Part shown: piece by piece, positions 1-7,475 of the stretch
Layout of the letters: each line of letters opens with the position of its first letter
How positions within the stretch are numbered: position 1 is the first letter of the stretch
Source of the DNA: Variovorax boronicumulans NBRC 103145
Lineage (GTDB): Bacteria > Pseudomonadota > Gammaproteobacteria > Burkholderiales > Burkholderiaceae_C
NCBI RefSeq assembly: GCF_001591345.1
Contig: NZ_BCUS01000017.1
Span: forward strand, 1 to 64,000
Length of the DNA stretch: 64,000 nucleotides
Direction of reading: 5' to 3'
Translations under genes and position numbers: made by a program
The notes under the pieces: generated by a model
Told to the model about the DNA's origin: nothing
The model's input: the letters and a program-made list of their open reading frames with translations, nothing else
Database searches by the model: none

Positions 1-167
1 GCGTGAGCGTGACGCAGTGTGGTGGTTGATCGACCCGCACCACGACCGCGCTCGGTGTGCGCAGGACACCGGGTGCTTCCCGCAGCGAAATCAAGGAGGA
101 GGGCGAAGCCCGGGGGACATTCGCGGAGGGAAGTACCCGGTGGCCTGTGCACGCGCCCTGAACAACG
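1..167 (+). repeat. Dispersed nested inverted-repeat element, copy 1 (left end outside the window)
   Basis: Non-coding stretch before the AEP permease. It carries 20-bp inverted arms at 62-81 and 128-147 that pair at 18 of 20 positions. Between them is a small hairpin, GGGCGAAGCCC. It ends with CGCGCCCTGAACAACG at 152-167. A second copy lies on the opposite strand at 23737-23920. There the same 16-mer, as its reverse complement, marks the other end of the element. The unit is therefore about 185 bp with outer terminal inverted repeats. Copy 1 should begin roughly 15 bp before the window. No transposase is present, so it resembles a MITE or large REP-type element. The reading frame through it looks like an artefact. 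Confidence 0.75.
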
Positions 168-186
168 ACACCAAAAGAACAACAAC

Positions 187-1896
187 ATGAGCACCCCTTC
201 CGAAGCCCTCGCCCCGATCGCGATCCCGCGTTCGAATCACTTCGACCGCGAACGCTGGCTCACCGGCGCCGCCGTGCTGCTGGTCGTGCTGCTGCTCGTC
301 GTGATCGTCGCGCTCCCCGTCGGCGCGCTCGTTGGCCAGAGCTTCTACGACCGCGCCGGCGCATTCGTCGGCCTCACCAACTTCGCGCGCTACCTCGAGA
401 GCCCCGCGCTCGTGCAGTCGGCCTTCAACAGCGTGCTGCTCGCGGTGATCAGCGCCGTGCTGTGCACCGCCATCGCCTACGTGTACGCCTACGGCCTCAC
501 GCTCTCGTGCATGCCGGCCAAGGGCCTGCTGCGCGCTGTGGCGCTCATGCCGCTGCTGGCGCCCTCGCTGCTGCCGGCCATCAGCCTGATCTACCTGTTC
601 GGCAACCAGGGTCTGTTCAAGGGGCTGCTGGGCGACCTGTCGATCTACGGCCCGCTGGGCATCGTGCTCGGCTCGGTGTTCTGGACGCTGCCGCATGCGC
701 TGCTGATCCTCACCACAGCCATGGCCACCTCGGACGGGCGCCTGTACGAAGCCGCCCAGACCCTGGGCGCCTCGCGCTGGCGCATCTTCCGCACCGTCAC
801 GCTGCCCTCGTCGCGATACGGCCTCATCGTGGCCGCGATGGTCGTGTTCGTGCTCGTCATCACCGACTTCGGCGTGCCCAAGGTCGTGGGCGGCCAGACC
901 GGCGTGCTCGCGACCGACATCTACAAGCAGGTGGTCGGCCAGCAGAACTTCCAGATGGGCGCGGTGGTCGGCCTCGTGCTGCTGATTTCGGCCGTGCTGT
1001 CGTTCCTCGTCGAGCGCCGCGTGCGCCGCAAGCAGGCCGCGGCGCTGTCGGCGCGCGCCACGCCGTACCAGCCCGAGCCGGTGAAATCGCGCGACCGCGC
1101 ACTGCTCGTGTTCTGCACGCTCACCGCCATCGCCATCGTCGTGATGATCGGCATGGCCGTGTTCGCATCGCTCGCCAGCTACTGGCCCTATAAGCTCACG
1201 CCCTCGTTGAAGAACTACGACTTCAGCAACATGGACGGCGGCGGCTGGGGCAGCTACGGCAACTCGCTGCGCCTGGCGCTGTGCGCGGCCGTGGCGGGCG
1301 CGCTCGCCACCTTCGTGTCGGCCTACTTCGTGGAGAAGCCGCGCCACTTCGGCCTGCTGCGCGAGCTGCTGAACCTGCTGGCCAACCTGCCGCTCGCGGT
1401 GCCGGGGCTCGTGCTCGGCGTGGGCTACATCTTCTTCTTCAACTCGGCGGCGAACCCGCTGCACGGCCTGTACGGCGGCATGGCGATCCTGGTGATCTGC
1501 ACCGTGGCGCACTTCTTCTCGGTGGCGCACCTCACCTCGCTCACCGCGCTGCGCCAGCTCGACCGCGAGTACGAGCTGCTGTCCGAATCGATGGGCGTGC
1601 CGTTCTGGCGCACGCTGTGGCGCGTGCACCTGCCGGTGGCGCTGCCCACGGTGCTCAACGTGGCCGGCTACTTCTTCGTCAATGCGATGACCACCGTGTC
1701 GGCCGTCGTGTTCCTCTATTCGCCACAGACCACGCTGGCCGCCATCGCCGTGCTCAACATGGACGATGCCGGCGACGTGGCACCCGCCGCCGCCATGGCC
1801 TCGCTCATCATGCTCACGGCCGCCGTCGGCCGCGGCCTGTTCGCGCTGGCCGGGCACTGGGCGCTGAAGCGCACGCAAGCCTGGAGACAACGGTGA
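187..1896 (+). CDS. ABC transporter permease, 2-aminoethylphosphonate type (fused two-unit)
   Basis: The 569-residue inner-membrane permease holds two binding-protein-dependent transport units in tandem. Each has about six membrane segments and a cytoplasmic EAA-type loop: EAAQTLGAS near residue 190 and ELLSESMGVP near residue 465. The length and fused layout match the TIGR03262 permeases that import AEP with a periplasmic binding protein and an ATPase. Neither partner gene is in view; they probably lie upstream. I chose the ATG at 187 because the longer frame from 19 runs through a repeat and has no membrane features. The stop overlaps the next start (TGATG), so translation is coupled to the FAD oxidoreductase. 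The AEP substrate is inferred from the two downstream genes. Confidence 0.88.
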   Translation: MSTPSEALAPIAIPRSNHFDRERWLTGAAVLLVVLLLVVIVALPVGALVGQSFYDRAGAFVGLTNFARYLESPALVQSAFNSVLLAVISAVLCTAIAYVYAYGLTLSCMPAKGLLRAVALMPLLAPSLLPAISLIYLFGNQGLFKGLLGDLSIYGPLGIVLGSVFWTLPHALLILTTAMATSDGRLYEAAQTLGASRWRIFRTVTLPSSRYGLIVAAMVVFVLVITDFGVPKVVGGQTGVLATDIYKQVVGQQNFQMGAVVGLVLLISAVLSFLVERRVRRKQAAALSARATPYQPEPVKSRDRALLVFCTLTAIAIVVMIGMAVFASLASYWPYKLTPSLKNYDFSNMDGGGWGSYGNSLRLALCAAVAGALATFVSAYFVEKPRHFGLLRELLNLLANLPLAVPGLVLGVGYIFFFNSAANPLHGLYGGMAILVICTVAHFFSVAHLTSLTALRQLDREYELLSESMGVPFWRTLWRVHLPVALPTVLNVAGYFFVNAMTTVSAVVFLYSPQTTLAAIAVLNMDDAGDVAPAAAMASLIMLTAAVGRGLFALAGHWALKRTQAWRQR

Positions 1897-3029
1897 TGAA
1901 CCCCAGCATGTCCGTCGACAGCTTCGACGTGATCGTGGTCGGCGCCGGCATCGTCGGCCTGGCCCATGCCTACACCGCCGCACAGCGCGGCCTGCGCGTG
2001 TGCGTGGTCGAGCGCGATGCCGCGTGCCTGGGCGCCTCGATCCGCAACTTCGGCTTCATCACCGTCACCGGTCAGGCGCCGGGCGACATGTGGCGCCGCG
2101 CCATGCATTCGCGCGACGTGTGGCAGGCCGTTGCGCCGCAGGCCGGCATCGACATCGTGCACCGCCACCTCTGGCTCGCGGCCTACCGTCCCGAGGCGCA
2201 TGCCGTGCTCGAAGCCTTCCTGCGCACGCCGATGGCCGAGGCCTGCGCGCTCATCGACGCCGCCGACGCGCAGGAGCGCGCGCCCGGCCTCAACCTTGCG
2301 CAGGCGCGCTCGGTGCTGTTCAGCCCGCACGAGCTGCGCGTCGAATCGCGCACCGCCGTCGGCCTGCTCGCGCGCTGGCTGGCCGAAGCGTACGGCGTGG
2401 TGTTCCGCTTCGGCGAGACCGTGCACGAGGTCGAAACCCCGCGCGTGCGCACCTCGCGCGGCACCCTGCGCGGCGAGCGCGTGGTGGTCTGCACCAACAC
2501 CGAATTGCACGGCTTGTTCGCCGGCCGCATCGCCGCGCACGACCTCACGCTGTGCCGCCTGCAGATGCTGCGCGTGCAGCCCGAGGCGGGCTTTCGCCTG
2601 CCGGGCGCGGTCATGACCGACCTGAGCCTGGTGCGCTACGAGGGCTACAGCAGCTTGCCCGAAGCGGCGGCGCTGCGCGAGCGGCTGATGCAGGAAGAGC
2701 GCGCCTCGCTCGACCACGGCATCCACCTCATCGTCGTGCAGAGCGCCGACGGCTCGCTGGTGGTCGGCGACTCGCACCACTACGGCGATGCGCCCGAACC
2801 CTTTGCCATCGAGGCGGTCGACCAGCTCATCCTGCGCCACCTGCGCAGCACGCTCGACCTCGAGACCGCGCAGGTCACCGAACGCTGGACCGGCGTGTAC
2901 CCGTCGTCGAAGACCACACCTTGCGTGATCGACGCGCCCGACGACGCCACGCGCGTGGTGCTGGTCACCAGCGGCAGCGGCGCGAGCACAGGCTTCGGCA
3001 TTGCCGCCGACGTGTTCGACGCGTGGTGA
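1896..3029 (+). CDS. TIGR03364-type FAD-dependent oxidoreductase of AEP catabolism
   Basis: This 377-residue DAO-family flavoprotein has an N-terminal dinucleotide-binding motif, VVGAGIVGLAHAY, at about residues 12-24. An Arg/Asn/Phe-rich segment (GASIRNFGF) follows and is typical of amine-oxidising members. The family travels with phosphonoacetaldehyde hydrolase genes. Its proposed role is to oxidise AEP or an N-alkylated AEP to phosphonoacetaldehyde, releasing the amine. No phnW transaminase is seen in the window, which suggests this enzyme makes the PhnX substrate. It overlaps the permease by one base and ends 41 bp before phnX. The family call is firm; the exact substrate is not. Confidence 0.85.
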   Translation: MNPSMSVDSFDVIVVGAGIVGLAHAYTAAQRGLRVCVVERDAACLGASIRNFGFITVTGQAPGDMWRRAMHSRDVWQAVAPQAGIDIVHRHLWLAAYRPEAHAVLEAFLRTPMAEACALIDAADAQERAPGLNLAQARSVLFSPHELRVESRTAVGLLARWLAEAYGVVFRFGETVHEVETPRVRTSRGTLRGERVVVCTNTELHGLFAGRIAAHDLTLCRLQMLRVQPEAGFRLPGAVMTDLSLVRYEGYSSLPEAAALRERLMQEERASLDHGIHLIVVQSADGSLVVGDSHHYGDAPEPFAIEAVDQLILRHLRSTLDLETAQVTERWTGVYPSSKTTPCVIDAPDDATRVVLVTSGSGASTGFGIAADVFDAW

Positions 3030-3070
3030 GCGTCGCCCCTTTTCTTCATCCTTTTTCTTTTTCCCTCGCC

Positions 3071-3904
3071 ATGAGCGCCCACTCCCATGCCAGGCTGCAG
3101 GCCGTCGTCTTCGACTGGGCCGGCACCATCCTCGACTTCGGTTCCTGCGCGCCCATGGGCGCCTTCGTGAAGCTGTTCGCACAGTCCGGCATCGACATCA
3201 CCATCGACGAGGCGCGCGCCCCGATGGGCATGGCCAAGTGGGACCACATCAAGGCCCTGGGCACGCAGCCGCGCATCGCCGCGCAGTGGGAGGCGAAGCA
3301 CGGCCATGCCTTCAGCGACGCCGACGTCGACCGCCTGTACGAGGTGTTCACGCCCATGAACGCGGCCAGCGTGCGCGACCACACCGACTTCATTCCGGGC
3401 GCGATCGAGGCCGTCAACGCGGCGCGCGAGCGCGGCCTGAAGATCGGTTCGACCACCGGCTACAACCGCCCGATCATGGAGGTCGTCACGCCCATCGCCG
3501 CGGCCGGCGGCTATGAACCCGACAACCTCGTGTGCGCGGGCGACCTCGCGGCGGGCCGCCCGTCGCCGCTCATGATGTACCGCTGCTTCGCCGACCTCGG
3601 CGTATGGCCGCCACACACCGTCGTCAAGGTCGACGACACCGGTGTGGGCCTGCAGGAAGGCCTCAACGCCGGCACCTGGGCCGTCGGCGTGTCGGTCAGC
3701 GGCAACGTCAACGGCCTGACGCTGGCCGAGTGGCAGGCGCTCGACGCCGACAGCCAGCAGGTCCGCCGCGCCCGCGCCACCGCCGAGCTGCAAGCCGCCG
3801 GCGCGCACTACGTGATCGACAGCGTGGCCGACCTGCCGAACGTGCTGGAAGACATCGAGCGCCGCCTGCAGGCCGGCGAGCGCCCGGAAGTCCTCTTGCG
3901 CTGA
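3071..3904 (+). CDS. phnX: Phosphonoacetaldehyde hydrolase
   Basis: This 277-residue HAD-superfamily enzyme cleaves the C-P bond of phosphonoacetaldehyde to acetaldehyde and phosphate. The nucleophile motif is FDWAGTILD, with Ala two residues after the Asp, as expected for PhnX. The Schiff-base lysine is in GMAKWDHIKAL near residue 55. Further motifs are STTGYNRPIM (motif II) and VKVDDTGVGLQEG (motif IV). The start at 3071 places FDWAGT close to the N-terminus as in known PhnX proteins; the longer upstream frame is read-through from the previous gene's other frame. It is the last clear gene of the AEP operon. Confidence 0.95.
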   Translation: MSAHSHARLQAVVFDWAGTILDFGSCAPMGAFVKLFAQSGIDITIDEARAPMGMAKWDHIKALGTQPRIAAQWEAKHGHAFSDADVDRLYEVFTPMNAASVRDHTDFIPGAIEAVNAARERGLKIGSTTGYNRPIMEVVTPIAAAGGYEPDNLVCAGDLAAGRPSPLMMYRCFADLGVWPPHTVVKVDDTGVGLQEGLNAGTWAVGVSVSGNVNGLTLAEWQALDADSQQVRRARATAELQAAGAHYVIDSVADLPNVLEDIERRLQAGERPEVLLR

Positions 3905-3976
3905 AGCAGAAAGTTCGTTTTACCGACGGTGGCTGGCGCTGCCGTCCGACTTGACGCGCCACTTCGCGGGCTTAGC

Positions 3977-4135
3977 ATGCGCCGCATGCGAAGCACAGCC
4001 TTTGTTCTTCTGCTCTGTCTCGGCCTGCTGACCGCGGCCTGCGACGGCAAGCGCAAGCCCGGCACTCCGATGCCGAAGGCCTTCTTGTCGTCGAGCGTCG
4101 TGGTGGTGATGGCGCCCGCGCCGTTCGTGGGCTGA
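3977..4135 (+). CDS. Small predicted lipoprotein
   Basis: The predicted protein has 52 residues: a basic N-terminus (MRRMRST), a hydrophobic core and a lipobox LTAAC near residues 18-22. A short tail rich in Lys, Pro and Val follows. This is the pattern of a signal-peptidase-II lipoprotein anchored in the periplasm. I placed the start at the ATG at 3977 so that the signal peptide comes first; the frame can extend to 3929. It follows phnX by 72 bp and converges on the acetyltransferase gene. No family or function is recognised. Confidence 0.55.
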   Translation: MRRMRSTAFVLLLCLGLLTAACDGKRKPGTPMPKAFLSSSVVVVMAPAPFVG

Positions 4136-4175
4136 GGCTGCCGGCGCGTTCAGCGCACCGGCCGCGGCGAACGTC

Positions 4176-4628
4176 TCAGGACGGGACGTACGCCAGCACT
4201 TCATCGCCCGCTGCATCGAATTCGCCGGTGGGCTTCCAGCCCAGGTGCCGGTAGAACCCGTGCGAGCGCACCTGCGGATCGGGCGAGCAACCCAGGAAGA
4301 GCCGCTGGAAGCCCAGCCCCTTGAACTCCTCGACCATCAGCGCGAGCAACGCCTTGCCGATGCCCTGGCCTTCGTACGCAGGCAGCAGCGCCAGCACGCC
4401 GATCTCGCCGGTGTCCCGCTCGCCGAAGCAATAGCCCGCCAGCTCGCCGTCGACGAGCGCGACGTAGCCGGGCAGGGAACCGTCGGCGATGCCGGCCTGC
4501 CAGCTCTCCAGGGTGATGCCGAGCGCCTTGAGTTCGTCGACCGAGAAGGCGTTCTCTCGCGTGCGGCCGCGCAGGTCGAGGCACGCGGGCGTGTCTTCGG
4601 GAATGGCTTGTCTGTAGGTGATGGGCAT
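4176..4628 (-). CDS. GNAT family N-acetyltransferase
   Basis: This 150-residue GNAT protein starts MPITYRQAIPED. The acetyl-CoA binding motif is in the segment LLPAYEGQGIGKALL near residues 88-102 (the Q/R-x-x-G-x-G/A signature). A C-terminal FYRHLGW element near residue 130 is typical of the fold. The ATG at 4628 is preferred; the extra 40 residues of the longer frame are arginine-rich and uncharacteristic. It is divergent from the MFS gene across about 98 bp. The acceptor substrate is unknown. Confidence 0.85.
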   Translation of the reverse strand: MPITYRQAIPEDTPACLDLRGRTRENAFSVDELKALGITLESWQAGIADGSLPGYVALVDGELAGYCFGERDTGEIGVLALLPAYEGQGIGKALLALMVEEFKGLGFQRLFLGCSPDPQVRSHGFYRHLGWKPTGEFDAAGDEVLAYVPS

Positions 4629-4726
4629 GCGTCGGGTGCTCGAGGGCGCACGCAGCAGGCGGCGCGGCCTTCCGCGAGAATGCCACACGACGTGCGCCAC
4701 CCGATGCACGCGTGGAGACAAGAAGA

Positions 4727-5995
4727 ATGAAGACGACACCAGAGACACCCATCGTCCACCAGCCCGACTCGCGCTACGCCATGGTGCGCCTGGCGCTCAC
4801 GCTGCTGGTCATGACGGTCGGCAGCAGCGGCATGTACGTGGTGTCGGTCATGCTGCCCGCCGTGCAGGCCGAGTTCGGCGTGGCGCGCGCCGATGCCTCC
4901 ATGCCCTACACGCTGCTGATGCTGGGCTTCGGTTTCGGCGGCGTGCTCATGGGCAAGCTGGCCGACCGCATCGGCGTGATGAAGCCGTTGCTGATGGGCT
5001 CGGTCTTCCTGGCTGCCGGCTACATCGCCACGGGCCTGTCGCAAGGCATCGTGTCCTTCACCATCGCGCAGGCGCTGCTGGTCGGCCTGCTCGGCAGCTC
5101 GGTGGCCTTTGCGCCGCTGGTGGCCGACACCTCGCTGTGGTTCGTCAAGCGGCGCGGCATCGCGGTGGCGGTGTGCGCCAGCGGCAACTACCTCGCGGGT
5201 GCGGTGTGGCCGCCCATCGCGCAGCACTTCGTCGAGCAGGTGGGCTGGCGCCAGACCTACATCGGCATGGGCATCTTCTGCGGCGTGACGATGGCGCTGC
5301 TGGCGCTCTTCTTCCGCGCGCGGCCACCGGCACTGGCCGAGGTGGCGCCGGTGTCGCAGGTGGCGGGCAGCACCCTGGTGCGCGACATGACACGGCCCTT
5401 CGGCCTGAGCATGGGCACGGCGCAGGGTCTGCTGTGCGTGGCGGGCGTGGCCTGCTGCGTGGCGATGGCGATGCCACAGGTGCACATCGTGGCCTACTGC
5501 GGCGACCTGGGCTACGGCCCGGCGCAGGGCGCGATGATGCTGTCGCTGATGCTGGGCTTCGGCATCGTGAGCCGGCTGGTGTCGGGCGCCATCTGCGACC
5601 GCATCGGCGGGCTGCGCACGCTGATGCTGGGCGGCGTGCTGCAGTGCGTGGCGCTGCTGCTGTTCCTGCCCTTCGACGGGCTGGTGCCGCTGTACGTGAT
5701 CTCGGCGCTGTTCGGCCTCTTCCAGGGCGGCATCGTGCCCTCGTACGCGATCATCGTGCGCGAGCACTTCCCGCCCAAGGAAGCCGGCGCGCGCGTGGGC
5801 ACGGTGCTGATGTTCACGCTGTTCGGCATGGCGCTGGGCGGCTGGATGTCGGGCAAGGTGTTCGACCTGACGGGCAGCTACCACGCGGCCTTCCTGAACG
5901 GCATCGGATGGAACCTGGTGAACGTGAGCATCGCGGCGTTCCTGCTGTTCAGGGTGAGCCGGATGCGGCGGGGTGGGGTGGCGGTGGCGGCTTGA
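4727..5995 (+). CDS. MFS transporter
   Basis: The predicted inner-membrane protein has 422 residues and about twelve hydrophobic segments. The loop between segments 2 and 3, GVLMGKLADRIGVMKP, carries the Major Facilitator signature (G-x-L-a-D-r-x-G). The second half repeats the motif as SGAICDRIGGLRTL. It resembles the oxalate/formate antiporter-like and monocarboxylate-like MFS group. The ATG at 4727 follows the purine-rich AGAAGA. An upstream in-frame GTG at 4712 is possible. Substrate is unknown. It converges on the Imm1-like gene with a 21-bp gap. Confidence 0.85.
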   Translation: MKTTPETPIVHQPDSRYAMVRLALTLLVMTVGSSGMYVVSVMLPAVQAEFGVARADASMPYTLLMLGFGFGGVLMGKLADRIGVMKPLLMGSVFLAAGYIATGLSQGIVSFTIAQALLVGLLGSSVAFAPLVADTSLWFVKRRGIAVAVCASGNYLAGAVWPPIAQHFVEQVGWRQTYIGMGIFCGVTMALLALFFRARPPALAEVAPVSQVAGSTLVRDMTRPFGLSMGTAQGLLCVAGVACCVAMAMPQVHIVAYCGDLGYGPAQGAMMLSLMLGFGIVSRLVSGAICDRIGGLRTLMLGGVLQCVALLLFLPFDGLVPLYVISALFGLFQGGIVPSYAIIVREHFPPKEAGARVGTVLMFTLFGMALGGWMSGKVFDLTGSYHAAFLNGIGWNLVNVSIAAFLLFRVSRMRRGGVAVAA

Positions 5996-6016
5996 GGCCG
6001 CGAAAGATCGCGCCGC

Positions 6017-6400
6017 CTAGCTTTCGCACCACGTGATCGATTCGGGCCGCGCGCCGTTGCGGTCGCGGAAATCGACGAGGGCCTGGCGGCAGTGTGCGAC
6101 GTCGATGCACCACGCGAGCGGGTACTCGTCGACCTGTCCGTTGCTCAACGTGAAGACCCCCATGCCGGGCCGGTGTGGGTCGCCCGACGATCTGAAGCCG
6201 CTGTCACCCGGCTCTCGGAGGTACATCAGCCAGGCGTTCTCGCCGTTTCGCAGCATGCACAGCGACGGGCCGTCGGGCACGGAGACCCACAACTCGAACC
6301 GGGAGGTCGACTGCATCAGCTCGAGCGCACGGGCCCATGGGCCCGGCGCCGAAATGTCCAGCGAGCGATCGTCGAGCGTCATCTGAATCACGTGCGGCAT
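6017..6400 (-). CDS. Imm1-like immunity protein (orphan)
   Basis: A 127-residue soluble protein. The C-terminal half has features I associate with the Imm1 immunity family: LSNGQVDEYPLAWC near residue 85, an alternating helix with a conserved Phe (LVDFRDRNG), and a terminal RPESITW. Imm1 proteins neutralise toxins of polymorphic toxin systems and are normally encoded right after the toxin gene. Here the neighbours are an MFS transporter and a TonB-domain lipoprotein, so no cognate toxin is visible. Family assignment is from memory of the motif pattern and is moderate. Confidence 0.55.
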   Translation of the reverse strand: MPHVIQMTLDDRSLDISAPGPWARALELMQSTSRFELWVSVPDGPSLCMLRNGENAWLMYLREPGDSGFRSSGDPHRPGMGVFTLSNGQVDEYPLAWCIDVAHCRQALVDFRDRNGARPESITWCES

Positions 6401-6428
6401 CTCGTGTCTTGCGTCCGGACGGGCGTTC

Positions 6429-6818
6429 CTAATTCATCGTCGGCTGCTGCGGCGGCGACGTGATGAAGAACCGGATCGGCACCTCGCGCCACACCACCGT
6501 GCCGTCATCCGGCGTCGGCTTGAAGCGCCATTTGCGGACGGTCTCGACGGCCGAGCGGTCCAGCCGTGCGTGGCCGCTCGATTCCTTCACCTCCACGCTC
6601 GCCGGCAGGCCGTCCGGCGTGGTGCGCACGCGCAGCAGCACCATGCCTTGCTCCCCGTTCATCCGCGATTCGGCCGGATAGGGCGCGTTCGGGTTGGGGG
6701 GCTGCGGCGACCATTCGCCGGGCGCCGGCGGCGGTGGTGCCGCGCAGGCGGCGAGCAGCGCGGCGGTGGCAGCGCCCGCCAGGAGCGCGTGTCGGGGAGC
6801 GTGGCGTGGTGTCTTCAT
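6429..6818 (-). CDS. TonB C-terminal domain lipoprotein
   Basis: The protein has 129 residues, with a signal peptide ending in the lipobox LLAACA near residues 20-25 and a short proline-rich linker. A TonB C-terminal fold follows: PYPAESRMNGEQGMVLLRV, then SSGHARLDRSAVETVRKWRF. Such stand-alone domains contact outer-membrane receptors or act as periplasmic adaptors. It lacks the N-terminal transmembrane anchor of true TonB and has a lipid anchor instead. The Imm1-like gene lies 28 bp downstream on the same strand. The upstream region is shared with the divergent tctB gene. Confidence 0.82.
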   Translation of the reverse strand: MKTPRHAPRHALLAGAATAALLAACAAPPPPAPGEWSPQPPNPNAPYPAESRMNGEQGMVLLRVRTTPDGLPASVEVKESSGHARLDRSAVETVRKWRFKPTPDDGTVVWREVPIRFFITSPPQQPTMN

Positions 6819-6949
6819 CGGTGTTCCGCAATCCTTCGAAAGGAGGCCCCGCGCATTGTGACCCGGGCGCGTTCGCCGCCTTCGCGCCCGGTACGTAGTT
6901 CCCCTCGCGGCTGCGTCAGATTCCGATCAGCTTGCAAAAAGAGCATCGA

Positions 6950-6976
6950 TCCGTCCGGAACTTCCCTCCGGACGGA
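6950..6976. promoter_or_regulatory. Perfect 10-bp inverted repeat in a divergent intergenic region
   Basis: TCCGTCCGGA at 6950-6959 and TCCGGACGGA at 6967-6976 are perfect inverted arms around a 7-base spacer. The site lies between the divergent TonB-domain gene (start 6818) and tctB (start 7043). A dyad at this place is best read as an operator or a leader hairpin of the tct operon. There is no T-tract on either side, so a simple terminator is less likely. Confidence 0.5.
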
Positions 6977-7042
6977 GACACGTCCGCACCGGTTTTTCCG
7001 GTCGCGGGCGCATTCGAATCACAACACTCCGTGAGCGTATGA

Positions 7043-7465
7043 ATGAAAAATAGAAACCTTGTCAGAGGTCTGTTCCTCATGGCGATCGCGCTGGCCTTCG
7101 GCCTGACCGCGCTGCGCTATCCCATCGGCGACTTCAGCCGGGCGGGGCCGGGCCTGTTCCCCGTGATGGTGAGCAGCCTGCTGCTGCTGATCGGCGTGGC
7201 CACCGTGGTCCGGTCGTTCGTGGTGGCGCCGGTGACGCTGGACCTGAACTTCAAGAACATCGGACTCATCCTGTCGAGCCTGTGCGGGTTCGCGCTGATC
7301 TCGATGTACGTGAACATGATCGCGGGCATCGTCTTCATGGTGTTCTGTTCGGCCTTCGCGGGCAGTTCCAACTCGTGGCTGCGCAACGTGAAGATCTCGG
7401 CGGGCCTGATCGCCATGGCGCTGGCGCTGCAGAAGCTGCTCGGCCTGAACCTGCCGCTGTTCTGA
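7043..7465 (+). CDS. tctB: Tripartite tricarboxylate transporter TctB-family small membrane subunit
   Basis: This 140-residue protein has four predicted membrane segments and the family hallmark near the N-terminus: a region with FSRAGPGLFPVMVSSLLL. TctB is the small integral-membrane partner of TctA in solute-binding-protein-dependent, ion-driven carboxylate uptake. The ATG at 7043 is used. An overlapping out-of-frame ATG lies 4 bases earlier. The tctA gene starts 10 bp after the stop, so the two form an operon. No tctC gene is adjacent. Confidence 0.9.
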   Translation: MKNRNLVRGLFLMAIALAFGLTALRYPIGDFSRAGPGLFPVMVSSLLLLIGVATVVRSFVVAPVTLDLNFKNIGLILSSLCGFALISMYVNMIAGIVFMVFCSAFAGSSNSWLRNVKISAGLIAMALALQKLLGLNLPLF

Positions 7466-7475
7466 GGCCACGACC

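Noticed and set aside
91-1983. A 630-residue minus-strand open frame opposite the AEP permease
   Set aside because: Composition is dominated by Arg, His, Gln and Gly, and it mirrors the codon bias of the true gene on the plus strand.
4141-4161. Hairpin between the small lipoprotein and acetyltransferase genes as a terminator
   Set aside because: The arms pair imperfectly and there is no T-tract on either strand.
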